From Haliclona indistincta (lineage: Eukaryota > Porifera > Demospongiae > Haplosclerida > Chalinidae): a stretch of DNA of 64,000 bases. The DNA lies in NCBI GenBank assembly GCA_964017065.1, contig OZ024784.1, positions 14,737,152 to 14,801,151 on the forward strand, in the 5' to 3' direction. Position 1 is the stretch's first letter; every line of letters begins with the position of its first letter. Below, piece after piece: positions 1 to 12,900 of the stretch. The notes beneath the pieces are model-generated. The model was given only the letters and a program-made list of their open reading frames with translations. It did not search any database and was not told where the DNA came from. The translations under genes were made by a program, and so were the position numbers.

Positions 1-2695
1 TCTATGTCATCATCGTCAAGACAGCGTGCTATGTAAGGTGATTTTGTAGACTGCTTTTGTGACGCACCATTAACTGTTGTCGCATGTTGAGCTAATGAAG
101 CGGCGAGAACTATAAGGAGACAGATATTAGGAAATAAGGAGGAAAGAGTAATGTATTCACGTAAAGTATTCAGTAATGCTCAAACATGATTAAATGGAGG
201 TACAATGTGATTGTCGTTTGAACAAGTCTGGTCTAAGTCTAAAATCAATAATTATTTTAGCTAACTTCAAACCCAAAAGCATTTTCTGATACTAGTCACA
301 TCAATGAAATCATCCATTGTGAGTTCATTGCTCCAGAGCTAAGCAATACCTTGTGAATTTCCCACTAGTGACTGCAGCTGTGCGATAATGTAAGATGGTA
401 AGTCCCGCCATTGTGATAACAGCTGAACCAGCTTGGGCAGACCCTGGCCTGTGTGTGAGTCTGTCCGCCACTGATCTAATAACCACAGTATCTGTTGATG
501 AGTGTCTGAGGACAGAGTGATAACACATTGCACATCACATCTGTGATAATACTACTACTATACATTACTACTATACATGCACATACAGGGTGTGACACCA
601 GCTGCAAGTATGGTGGTAGGGTTTATGTGAAAGCACAGATAAGACAGCAGGCTGAAAGTGCACAAAATACAAACACAGTGACATATATAGCTACAGTGGA
701 ACCCCTATTAGAGGACACCCTCATATGGACACTACTCAAATAAACCCACATACATGTATAATAAACCCCTGACCAGAAGACGTCTATAATGATGTCTACA
801 TTAGAGAGTTTCCACTGTATTACATTAAAAATTAATAATGAGCATTAGAAGAACACTCACTGTTGATCTTGCTATTGATAGCAGAGCAGGGCAGATGCAG
901 TACAGCAGCAAGAGAGGTCATCTTCACATAGTTGATACAGAGCACCAGTACTTCAGCCACTTTGTACAACTGGTCATCAGTGAGCACACCCATATCTGAA
1001 GTGAACACAAGAACAAGAGTGAATGCAAGAACTCACAATAGCGAGCTCTTAAATACCCACAAAGCAGATAACTACGATCAGTATTGCACAGGAAGTAGCA
1101 AATAGATCATGCACATGTGTGGTAGTATTGTGTAACAATAACTATAGAAGGTTAAAATGATGCTTTGAGGAATTCTGTAGGCCCAACACAATGCTTTTGC
1201 AATTTTGGATCATGCTCATACTTCTTCCAGGCTACTATGTTTGTATGCCTGTTCATCCCATCAACTTTGTCCCAAAACTAACAACACACTGAGCAGCAGA
1301 GTTAAGCATTTTTAAGCTGCTTTCCCAGCATAAAACATACATGTTGTAGACAGTGTATGTAGTACAGCACAATAACTGCATTGCACAAACACGCCTATGC
1401 ATGCTTGTCTATCAGAGACTGTGTATATACTATGCATGTGTAGTTAGTGATGGTTTTTCAAACACACAGGTTTCTGTTCCAAATGCCTTTCCTGTACTCT
1501 ATTGTAGAAAACGGATTCAACAAACAACTCACAACAACTCGGACATTCTAAAGACAAAATGTCATAAGTACTTTCCACTTTTGTAGTGCATGACCATGCA
1601 ATGAGCCAGCTGTACTAGTGTTGCTCAAATACAAGTTATTTTCTGCTCATTAGGATTCATTCTTGCATAGCAACCACAATGCTTGTATGATGATTATCAC
1701 AAAGGTAGGAAACATCTACAGAGCATGGATATTTGACACCATACTCACATGTAAGTATCCATGTTCGTAACAAACCAAGAGTACTATGAACTGTTGTACA
1801 GCAAAATGCCCTTTCAAGAAAGGGATTTCTATAACTTAGCCAGATCCAAAACCAGGTCACTTTCTGCTGACCAGAAAAGTGGAGCTACAGTACAAAATTG
1901 CCCAGTTTAACTAGCCACACGCTCCACAACTTATGATATGTTAGTGTGTGCACAGGAGCACTATCAATAACGAGGCAAGGCAACACGGCATGATGAAGCT
2001 GTTATCAATGAAAGTGATTTTTGGTGTACATCTAATCTAGTGGTAGTGCAAACCATAGCATAGCAGAGTGTTTGTCAACCTAGCTCTACTGTGCTATATT
2101 CAGTTTCACACCGCCTAGTTGGAAGGGACATCACCCAAGACTGAATACAGCTAAAATAATGAAGGGTGTGGGTGTACATGCAGAGACAGCTGGTATTTGG
2201 CAGACACCTAATGGGCAATGTACAAGCATTCAGAACGAGTAGCCAAGCAACATGCAGTGTCTAGCACAATGCATACAAACTTACGAGTTGTATCCATATC
2301 TATCAAGAGTCCTTTTGGTTCTCCACAAATCTACAAAAATGAAAAATCCATGATAGATGAACTGACAAGAATATAAAAGCAACTCTAGTCTATCTTTTCA
2401 TGACACACATCGAACACGCTTACAGTAAAACTGGGAGTATGACGAGACTAAATTCGAAACACAACAAGCACAGCTGACAAACACACGTGTTCAATGCAGC
2501 TTATCCAAGACTGACCTCGTTACAAAGGCGGTCTAGCAGGTGCAGTGCCCGGGTGAACTGGGCGGTGGCTGTTGGTTTGACCGCAGTGCCGCGAACTGAG
2601 CAGTTGTGGCCCACTAGCAGATGTGTACACAGGCTAGCTGCATCGGGACCTTCCCTCTCACCTAACACGGAAATTAGATTGTTATTCATTACCAT
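1..2695 (-). CDS. Uncharacterised helical protein, 3' end cut by window edge
   Basis: I do not recognise this gene. Five minus-strand exons join with consistent phase: about 2695-2516 (possible starts at 2695 and 2689), 2330-2285, 995-861, 505-350, and 178 running off the left edge. The product is rich in leucine-heavy helices, for example LLDRLCNEICGEPKGLL across the first junction and VAEVLVLCINYVKMTSLAAV in exon 3, which suggests an armadillo- or HEAT-like repeat protein. Exon 5 contains a hydrophobic stretch (ICLLIVLAASLA). The acceptor of exon 5 (TTTGAG) is weak. There is no known function to assign. It lies just downstream of the NRF1-like gene on the same strand. The exon chain is inferred from splice motifs and frame only. 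Confidence 0.5.
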
Positions 2696-2828
2696 GAATA
2701 CCATCAATAGATTATAACACAATGAGTACACAACTATTATTATGACACAGCAGAGAATATCTTTTTGTATGATTGATGATAAAACTGATGATAAATAATG
2801 AGTTAAATATGTGAATAGATGCATGAGT

Positions 2829-5462
2829 CTACACGTCCGCTGCAAATTTTCCTTTCTTGTTAGGATGCTGAGGACCAGTGGGCGTTTGATACCAGTGAAA
2901 TACCAAGTCCCTTTTTCTTCGAATCTGAAACCGCTTTCCGCTTCCTTTTCCACTAAATTCTTCTCTCTCTTCAGCAAGTCGAGGTGAGGTAGAAGTTTGT
3001 TCTCCATTGATCCGTTCCGGTGGAGCTACTACACGCAAGTGAAGCTTTGATGGATCTTTTGATGCAGGATTTTCTCTTTTATGGGAGACCGGCTCACCAG
3101 TGACAAGTTTTGTTTCACTCTTCTCTTTCCTCGAGTTGAGAGAGAGAAACTTTGGAGGTGTAGTTGGAGTTGTGTAAACAAAGATTCCGTTTCGACGACT
3201 TCTTCCCCGATGATCAGATTCAATCTTGGATCTTCTTATTCTGGACACAATTTCTTCTGGAGTTGGTTGAGCCTTAGCTGAACTCTTATGCTCTTTAGCA
3301 CTGGATGATGTGTTTTGGATGACAGATAAAGAGCTCTTGGGTAGCTTGAAAGAAAAATTCATTGGCGTGTTCGTAGAAGCTTCTCGAGATCTTTCCCTTC
3401 CGTCGGAAATGACTGACTCATTCTTAGTCACAGGAACAGTTTTGGTGGTTGAGACTGGAACCTGATAGACTTGATTCATTAGAACATTAGGTGGTAATAA
3501 GAAAGGAAGCTGGAGAGAGGAAGGGTATAAGTGACTATAGAGCCGTGGATCATAACAAAACACTGGCTGCAGAACAGGCGGTACTCCAGCAGGAGTAGCT
3601 GAGCTGCTGCTGGTGGTGGTGCTACGAGCTGCTTCGTCTGTGTCTTCATGGTCAGACGAGTGAGCAGAATATGGACGAGGAGAAGTGCTGCATTCACTTG
3701 TGGCTATTTCATAGCCAAAATAGCTCACAGCACCACTAACTCCAGAGCTACCTTCCTTCTCATCTTCACTAACAGAACACACAGATATAGTCTCGGTATC
3801 AGAAACATCTTGCTGCTCATCTATCCCTCCATTTTCTTCAGTGGCTCCTTGCACCTTGTCTATGCATGTGTTTTGTAATACAAAATGTGTATCAACTTGG
3901 GCAATGTCATCAGGCGATTCAAGTGGACTAGCACTGCTTGGAGATTTTGACAGCTGAGGCACTCGAGCTGTGTCATCATGATGCTGGGGCCTGCTTGACA
4001 TGACAATTGGAGATGAAGAACTCTCATTATTGCCGGAGTGGAAGTATGTGTACATGCTATGGACAACTTTCCTCAGGGCTTTAGTCCAGTAGCCTGTAAT
4101 AAGAATAAAGTAGTCATGACAACCAATACATGAATACCTCCTAGCTACAGGTGCATACCCTACTGTGTATATCATCACTCGGGTTTCAATCGAGTGTGTA
4201 AAATTAAGTAGTGACAAGTTAGGTTATAACCACAATAACACAATCACTAGCCGCCAGTACAAACATTGAGATGGGTTCAAACAGCACTCCAGGCTCAAAA
4301 TAGTCCCGATGTGTACAGGAATCTTAAGAGTGCACATAATGCTATCCCACACATCAACTACATTTGAACAACTTCAACTAACTACAATAACGTTGGAATT
4401 TTAATTGTTATGCAACTATTATTGAGACTGGAGAACCTGTTAAAGTGTCGCACTCTACCTTTATGCACACAAAGCAGATTGTAAAACTATTTATAAAGTG
4501 GTAATAGTTTGAGAGCCAGTTATTAATGATTTAAGGCACAATCTGGTGACAGCTTGGTTCCCAGACTAAATCTGGTTGGTATGTAGGGCAGCAGCTGGTT
4601 AACTAATAGGAACCACATTAGCAATGAAATTTCATCCACATTTCTTTAGTGATTTTCAGGCTTCTTGCATGCTAAAGCATAACCATAGAGTTTCATACAG
4701 AAGATTGAGTGTAAAGCGTCACCTTGCTAGTCACTAATGTGTTAAGTCACACGTTTATTCTGACAACGGAGTATGATTAAAGACTATGCTTAATAGTCCA
4801 TTGTGCTATACACTTAACCCTCCCAAGCAAATGATGTATTAACTAAAGTCAATAATTATTGTCTTTATTCAGCGTAATCAATGGCTGAATACATTAGTTC
4901 ATGAAGGTGACAATCTGCGTTGCAACAAGCAAGGAAATGATATGGCTTTTTTTTTACCTTGATGTGCACCACATGGATTCTGAAATGGCACTTCAATCGG
5001 CCAAAACGAGGGCCTTGGATCAGTCCACTTCAACTGAAGATTCTTTAGAATACCCAAAATTAGAGTTCTCAGTTCATGAAACCCAAGCTCTTCAATGGAT
5101 CCGGATAGTGGAGGAAGAACGACATGCATTTCACTGTTTTTGTGGTCATCAGCGGCGATTGATTGCTGATGAATAGAGGAGTTGGACACTCGCTGCAAAA
5201 TAGCATCACTGCAGTCTTCAATCACTTGGGTAATTGCATGGTCACCCATTGCAAATAGACTGCCTGTGTTACGCACAGACACATAGCAAAAGGCACATGG
5301 AACACCAAGATCCTGCAGGTCGGTTATCTTCTTTTGAATCACTTCCAGTCGACGATGAATGTCTCTTGACCGACTATCATGACCAGCACGGCCCACCAGT
5401 AATCCTCCTCCTCCTCTAACACCACCCCCTCCTCCTATTCCTCCAGATGCATACTGTGCCAT
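2829..5462 (-). CDS. NRF1-like: NRF1/EWG-like transcription factor
   Basis: Two exons on minus: 5462 to about 4957 and about 4098 to 2829. The donor CATCAAG|GTAAAA and acceptor TTATTACAG|GCTAC join in frame as AHQGYWTKALRKVV, giving about 600 residues. The first ~190 residues match the second half of the NRF1/Ewg DNA-binding and dimerisation region. A helix IHRRLEVIQKKITDL leads into a strand (CAFCYVSV), followed by LPPL, ELRTLI, FWPIEVPF and YWTKALRKVV, which correspond to LPPL, a hydrophobic helix, WWPEDIPW and WTQALRTIVK in human NRF1. The N-terminus is a Gly-rich run instead of the basic KRK segment. The C-terminal ~400 residues are low-complexity, Ser/Thr/Glu-rich, ending in basic RR/KR clusters. 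NRF1 proteins act in the nucleus on genes for mitochondria and cilia. The fold resemblance is clear, but DNA-binding ability is not shown. Confidence 0.72.
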
Positions 5463-6603
5463 AATAACTTAGCACGAGAATGAGGTACTCCTTGACTGCC
5501 CAGCTATCAAATACAGTCACACCCACCAAACAAGACGGTTTGTAGAGTGAGGCGAGGAGGACGGCTTGTAGCGAGTCTACTCAACAACGGCTGCACTCTA
5601 GAGATGCGTCACCTTCAGCATTCAGCTCGGTCTTCTTTCCAGTTCGTGCTGCGCTGTGTATACGTGTTTGCTGCTAACGAGATGCATAGCAATACCACGC
5701 GTGCTAATGAGTCCATATTTGGTAGTGTAAAGAAAACTTATTTCCAATTTTGGTGTGGCCTGTTCGTATGGCTGCCTATTTTGTGTAATTGCAAAGAGTG
5801 ATGTAAACTAGGACTTGCCCGTTCAAGGAATGCAACATCAACAACTGCCTTACATGGCGGAGTTCGAAGCCTGACAGTACAGACATAATTATTAATATTC
5901 CAGTCATACATGGACACATGTAATGGACCATGCACAAACAGGGTAGGTCTGTAAGTCGATTGCCTCAGGGTGATAACAAGAAGTAGCTTGTCAACATTAC
6001 TACATTAATTTGAATTATACAATTACAGGTAGTCAATAACACAAGGCCTATTGTGGTATTGTACAATGTAGTACCACACCATGCAGTTGATAATAACACT
6101 GCAATGACCTCTTCATGTAGCAATAATCATGGTTATCAATAATGTCGTCAATATCAGTTGGCAAGCAATCAGACTGCAATCGTTCATTATTTTTTGCTTT
6201 GATCCGCAATCAGAGTATCAAAAAATGTATTATTAATTTTGACTGAGATGCATGATTTCATGTATGAGCTTGCATGGGTTGGGTGTCAACAAGTCTGTTT
6301 ACTAATGTGGTTGTTTTGTACTTCGGCTGCCGGCAGGAACCTTGCTTGACCTGCAGAATAATACACAGCATTATGAAGTAGAGAGCTGCTATTATTATCA
6401 TGACACTATACCTGTGCGATTTATTCCTGGACACTGTTCTGTTGGTGAGTAAATCGCAAGCTGTAACAGTAGCGAGATGAATCCTAGCTGATGGTTTAGC
6501 TGATGTGACTGTTAATGGTTTGCTAATGTGTTGCGAAGGAAGATGGTCATTGACACTAGAGTTTGTGAACTAAGAAATGAGAAAATGATTTTATAAATAA
6601 TTT
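5463..6603. other. Intergenic: 5' flank of NRF1-like gene, 3' flank of AGBL5
   Basis: About 1.1 kb between two minus-strand genes. Short plus-strand reading frames near 5547-5801 show no domain or splice pattern. I see no RNA gene or long repeat. The AT-rich part (6180-6600) probably holds the AGBL5 3' UTR, and the part near 5465-5700 the promoter of the NRF1-like gene. Confidence 0.5.
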
Positions 6604-9567
6604 TCATTGGGCATATACCTTCTTCCGTGATCTTTTATGTGTTCTAAGACCTCTTCCTTTCAAATGTGCACTACCAGAAACTATTCTCCGAATGTCTTCA
6701 GTCTGTGGTTCTAGATCAACCCAGTATGCACCAGCATACTTCGATTCCTCTTTCTTCGCAATTGGAGTCCCAACTTGTGGGAGTGAAACATTTTTTGTGA
6801 TCCCAGCCCTAGCAGGACACTGTTTTCCAGACACAGACATGTGAGCAAAAGACGAAGGTGAATGAGAGTCTGGTGCTTGAGTTGCAAGCAACTGTCTAAG
6901 TCTAGAAAGCGGCGTGGAATTCGGTAGAGATGTTGAATTCCTAACATACAAGTTAGGATGTGGCGATTGCGGATTGGAAGAGGAAAGAGCCATTGGTAAG
7001 CTGCTTTGAGAGAAGTTATGGCGATTGTGATGACGGAGAAGAATTGAATCACTTGTGAAATGTCTCATAGAATGAGTAAGTGATAACCAATGTCTACCAG
7101 CAGCAGGCACAGTAGTAGTTGCTGTAGCTGCAGACGAGAGTGTGTAATAGCAGTTATGTGTGTTGCTTACCATAGTGTTGAGGTTCATCAGATGACGAGT
7201 GCAATGGTTTGATCTGGTGAATATGACTGTCTTGAAATCCAGTCAAGTGAGCAGCAGGTAAGGATAGAGGTGGTTTGCCTGGTGCAATATCAGTGAGTTG
7301 AGTGCAGGACTCTTCTTTGTCCGAATCGCCTCCTTCTCCACTGATAGAGGATGGTCTCCTCATCACAGGGAATCTGTATTATCAATATGAGTGCATACTG
7401 CTACACTTGTGACTATACATGACCTCTTCATTGCAGAAATTTTGCTACAGTCTTTTCTTGACCTACTTATGCTCGTTCTCTGCAAGAGATAATGCCTCAC
7501 ATTGGACAAAGAGCTGAGATTACTGGAAGGCAGACGAGACCATGGGTTGACTTGATACATGTCCAATAGAGCAATGGCTACTCCACGTCCAACCTTATGA
7601 TGAAGGATTACTCGATCAATAATATCAATTAATTTTTTTGATTTAATTTATTTACCTCTTCGTAGTCACTAATGGAGAACTTGTGTGGGAACAGTGAAGC
7701 GGTTTGAGGTGGTGTGGCTAGTCGTCCATCCATTGTAGTAGGTGATAGTTGGTTGGTTTTGCGACCACTGTTGTAGTTACACTCCAGTGTATAGCTGTAT
7801 TGATACCAATGACTCTTAATGTATTAACCATAATAATTATTAATACCTGTACATTAATCCAGTGGCTTTATACAGAGCAACTCTTCCACTGCCCTCTTTG
7901 GTTGTGGTCACATCTTTCTTGTCAGGTGCCCGCATGTTTCTTTCTGAGAATAAGCAATGATCAAAGTCGAAGTGCATTGAGTTGAGTGAAACCAAGTATG
8001 GAAAAAGCATGGTTTCAGCTTGTGTTTCCTCTTCTTTGTGGTAGTTTCCGTACATAAAGCATCCTCTCTTTGATGCATGTGCATGCAAGTCGACATACAG
8101 TGCCACACCACTCTTGCATGTGGCAGCCATAGGGTCTGCAGGCCAACTGTCATCTACAGATGGCGTCTTGTCAATACTGTTGATCTGACGCCCTACTCTA
8201 TGAGATTTTACAATACTGCCTTCACATGCTGCAGTAGGTTCCTTCTCTGACTTAGCTGTTGCACTGCTTCCATTAGTAGTTTTGTGGGTTTGTGAGTGAT
8301 GGTACATTATCAGTTTGCGTGCAGCGTATATTGATGGATGTACAGCAAGACTGGGATTAGTGTAGAATCGATTCAAGTTGACCCCACGGCTGTCAGTGCG
8401 ATAATGGCCTCTAGCCACACCATCAGGGTTTAGCATAGGAATCATCTTGAACACAAAGTGCTTGCGAAGCATCATAGCGCGAGGATCATCAGGACGAAGC
8501 AAGAAGTTGAGAAAACCATTGAAGACATAGCTGGAGGGAGTCTCACCAGGATGAACTCGACTACTGATCATAACAACCTGTGACAAGTAGAGATCCTGAT
8601 TTTTACCATACAAACCTAATTTACCTTCTTGTCAGTGAATTTCCTGGCTCTCTCTTCATCAGTGTTAGGAAACAATCCTTCAAGTCGTGTCTCTTGCTGT
8701 GCCATGATTCCTTCATGTGAGGAGATTGTAATTAGGTCTATCCTTAGCCCATCCAGCGAACGACAGAGAAGTTCACGATGATAGTATACTTCCTCCTTGT
8801 CTCGTTTACCCATGGAAGGCCTTTCAGGATCATGCACGTGCAGATGTTGTTCCAGCTTATTGATGTGTCGTTGACACTCGGCATACGAGTAGGGATAACA
8901 AAAGGCAAAGTAGACAGTCAGTTTGCGTCCTTCAGGGATATTGTACTGGAAGGACAGCTTCATACCACTTTCTATGTTCTGAGAAAAAAATTTAAAGACA
9001 TCTTCACAATAATTATAACAGCATACACACTGTACCTCCCATTCTGGTCTGTCTCTCATTCGCTCCCAGCCACTTCTACCTGGCATGATCTTCATCATAG
9101 GAACCATTCCCTGCTGGTACAATCGATTCTGCTTGTTTAGATTCATTACATGCAGTCTGTAAGAACAACAAGTAGTCACAGGTATAGTGGATGGCGAGTT
9201 GAGTAACCTGACAATCCGTGCAGTAAGTCCAGCACAAGTGGTCACACTGAAGTAAAACCATGTCCTGTTGGCGTTCTGAAACTCCGTTCCTGCACAGTCT
9301 GGAGCTGTCCACAGTTTGTACTCTAACGTATCTGCACCAATCTCGCTGGAGCACTTCTCTACACGGTCTAAGTTACCTGCATAGAAAGAACACTAGTTCA
9401 ACGTAGTCCGACGATTGCTGACGAAAAATCACACCAGAATCAAAGTCAGAGTTAAAAGTGATACGATCGAAAGACTTGGTAATTTTCCCTCTTTGTTTAG
9501 GTATGCCGCTGGAGAGATTTTCCTCTTTCTCTTCTCTGGATGCCTCCTCCATGCTCGTCGCCTCCAT
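6604..9567 (-). CDS. AGBL5: Cytosolic carboxypeptidase 5 (tubulin deglutamylase)
   Basis: This is an M14 metallocarboxypeptidase of the CCP5 branch, which removes branch-point and side-chain glutamates from tubulin in cilia and the cytoplasm. About nine minus-strand exons join: 9567-9435, 9376 onward, and so on to the stop at 6604. Exon 1 to 2 joins as [12 protein letters not shown]. The N-domain has TFNSDFDSG and WFYFSV. The peptidase core has [11 protein letters not shown] (zinc His and Glu), [35 protein letters not shown] (zinc His) and, across a junction near 7840, [11 protein letters not shown] with the catalytic Glu. All active-site residues are therefore present. The C-terminal third is Ser/Pro-rich, as in vertebrate CCP5. 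The last exon ends in a basic tail ([13 protein letters not shown]). Homology is strong along the whole length. Confidence 0.92.
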
Positions 9568-9925
9568 GTGTCATGTGTCCAGTGGCCTCAAAATAAAGAG
9601 TCTGTTTCCATGACAATAGGTCAAAGTGGGCGTGTTACAATGCATTAATTAAAAGTGGCGGGAAAACGAAGGATTGTACAGTATTGCAATTGGTCTGGCC
9701 TCTAGAAGTTAGTGAGTTCTGGATAACTTTTAGGCATTTAAAGGAATGACTTTAGCCAAGTCATTCCTAGGAACTTAGCTGTCTCTGCAAGCATTGTAAC
9801 TTGCATTAATAATAACAGCTATTTGAAGTAAGAATAAAAATTATAATATAATATTTATATTGTCGCTCATTATAAATAAGTAATACACACTACATGCATG
9901 TATAGCAGCAATAGGTAGTATAATA
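9568..9925. other. Intergenic with a short perfect hairpin
   Basis: This stretch lies between AGBL5 (start at 9567, minus) and the first iPLA2 gene (stop at 9926, minus). It contains a 10-bp perfect stem with a 5-nt loop at 9743-9767 (GGAATGACTT, loop TAGCC, AAGTCATTCC). The rest is AT-rich and shows no coding signal. Confidence 0.5.
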
Positions 9926-12900
9926 TCACCAAAACTGTGTGTCAGACACAAGTCTATGACTATGTATGTGTCCGCCTCTTCTTTTAAGAGTTCTCTTCCT
10001 CATTTTACTAGAGAGACTAAGTAACTGTCGGAGCTCTTCAAGTTGATCTGCCCACTGGTTTAGTATCTCCATCTTAGTGGTAATTGACATGTCAATCAGT
10101 TTCTTGACATCGGTCTCTCCCATTGGAATTATATCGTTGATGAGTGGATTGAATCGATAGTATGGTATGCCTTGCTCTTCACAGCGACTTCTGCAGTTGA
10201 CAGCCACTGACTCTGCCTCAACAAGCTGAAGAGAAAGAAGAGAACACTTGAAGAGGGAAGGGATCAAATATCATTGTACATACGAGCTGTCTATTGATTG
10301 ACCAAATTTTAACTCATAACAGTTGAGGTTGGGTTCATATAGCATCTGGTCATGTTGACATCAGAACTGTTTAAGGCAAACTAATGACCCGCAGAACCAA
10401 ACAAGGTTATGAGTGCAGCTGTTGAAATTTTAGGCCTTAGAAATTAAGGACAATATCATACAGCCCTGAATCTGAAACCATAACATCACTTACCGCAGTG
10501 CTGAGGAGTGTAATGAGATTCATCACTCTGCTTCTGATGCTGTCAATTTTTATGATATTGCCAACAGTTAGGTAGAGGTGGGCATCAGTTTTGCCTAGTT
10601 TCTCAGCTGGGATGTTTCCACAGCCAACAGAAACAACACACGCTATATCCAATTTCTTGCCGCGAGCTCTACAGAAGTTCTGTATGGCAGTGAGTCCACT
10701 GTCACAAGGATTGTTGGCTAGTACTCCACCATCAACATAGTCATCCAGCTCAGTGAAGTGCATAGGAGCTGCTGTAGTGTAGCGAGCAACCTTCCAGACT
10801 GGTGCTGAATAGCAAGGAAAGAGTTATTCGAAATCTGTGGTATAATAAGTGTTTGCTACTCACCATTACTGTATTCATCATCAAAACAGTTGTTGAAAAA
10901 ATGTAACTCTGGCTTGGTTGTCTTCTTGTTGACAGCAGCAACAAGTAACCTAAAGTAAACAACATTGATAATGTTTGTACTCTAAACAAACACAATAACT
11001 TTTCTTATGTTTATAATACATCTATGGACCATACAAAGTTCTATCTAGCTGTCTGTTCCGGCATGTCAGGGCTCAAGATACCATGTCATTATGTGGGAGA
11101 CAAGAAACCCTAGCATCTCTAAAGTTATGGTTTCTTGATGTCGTGCATGCAGCCAGACATAGTTACTGTCTAGAGCAGCTGTGGCTGGCAACCTATATAC
11201 ATCAGTGTTTTTGTAACCTATGTATGATGTATTACTTGAACCATAAACACTACTAATTGAGTGAATAAGCAATATTGGCTGTTGCAATTCTCTGGTATGC
11301 AACTAGCCAGTAACAGAAACTCACTTTGGCTCTCTAACATCGCTCATTTTCATGGTAGTGCCAACTTCTTCTTTCAATAATTCCTCGAATGCGTCAGTGT
11401 CGAAGCCCATTCCAGCATGTGGTTTGAGTAGAACCCTCTCTCTCATTTTGTAGTACATCTGTCGTAGCTCAAGTAGAGTGCTTTTAGCTGCAAAAAAGAA
11501 GTGCAAATTGATGTCATGAGATGACTTCAATTTGTTAATGAACTTACTGTATATGAGTGCCATAGCCACAATAGCTCCAGTGCTGGTTCCGATGATCCAG
11601 TCAAACAGCTCTGTGATCTTCTTTCCTGTCATTTTCTCAATATGACACAGGATTTCTATCTGGATTAACCCTTTCATTCCTCCTCCATCCAGGAAGAGCA
11701 GCCGACTACCATTGAACATCTCAAATCTCATCGAATTTTCTGAAGTCTTTCTCCAGTGCTGCAATTCAAATCCCTGCAAACCGATTGCCAATTGCATGTC
11801 CATATCAGGAAACTTGTCAAAGTTTTCAAACATGGCATTGATGGTGTCATCTAGCCTGTGTGCCATCATCATAGAATGATAGACTCCTGAGCTAGTCAGT
11901 GTGGGAGTTGGAGGCTCTTCCATGTGTGAAAACACATCAACATGGTAGGGATCAGCGCAGGCACCATCAGATTGGACACCATCTGGCATGTCAAGGAAGT
12001 CAATACTTGGTGACTTCCTCACTCTGTCAGTAGCTCGAGCAATCGATTTAGATGTAAGAATGTGATTTTGATGCAGGCCACCTAGTTTTTTCAATAAAGA
12101 AACCATTTCTTCTGTTTGGTCACACATTGTGTCAGAGGCCAAGTCCAGAGGTGTCTGCTTGTTTTGGTTTAGAGCATTTACATTGGCGCCGAATGCTATG
12201 AGTACTTTTACTGCCCAGACATCCCCTTTCTGTGTAGGTAAAGCAAAAAATGTTTGTTATTGTATTATAGTAGTCTAAACACACAACAGTTATGTTGTTG
12301 GAATGCTACCTAAAGTAAGTCAATATTTATTACTAAAGGCAAGATGAATGTTCAAATATGTTGCACTGATTATAGGTATAATTTAGAATGCTTAGATGTC
12401 AATATTGGTATGTACAATTATATTCATGTACTAGCATTTTTCCTACCTGTGCTGCAATGTGAAGTGCTGTGTTGCCGTAAAGTGCCTTTATGTCGACATC
12501 TTTGCATCCAAGCTTTGAGAAGGTTAAAATTGCAATCAGCATACTCATCTTTTCTAGGACAGGATAGTCACCACGAGCGTATGAATGAAGAGCTGTATCC
12601 TGGAGCTGATCTTTAGCATAAACATCAGCATGTCCAGACATCAAATGCTTTACGAGTTTCTGTCAAGGAAATAGTCACAATCAGTCATTGAGTCAAAGAT
12701 GACATAGTTATTAGTTATGCTACACTAAATGGCATGCACCCTCTGTTAGTTGTAATCAGATTTTCATAGCAGGTGAGTGAGATTTTAGCCACAGCACATA
12801 ACTTTAGTACATGCCATTCCCTGTCATGCCCATCGTTATTACGATGACTTGCTATTGTGGAATTGAACGTGGTAAAGTTTTGGCTAATTAAGTTGTCTAG

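Noticed and set aside
2501..3007. 168-residue minus-strand frame overlapping the NRF1-like 3' end
   Set aside because: Only its last ~60 codons, from about 2695, look coding and have a good donor. The rest is a shadow of the NRF1-like exon and spacer.
5547..5801. 84-residue plus-strand frame
   Set aside because: No domain, no splice context and unusual composition; it lies in the 5' flank of the NRF1-like gene.
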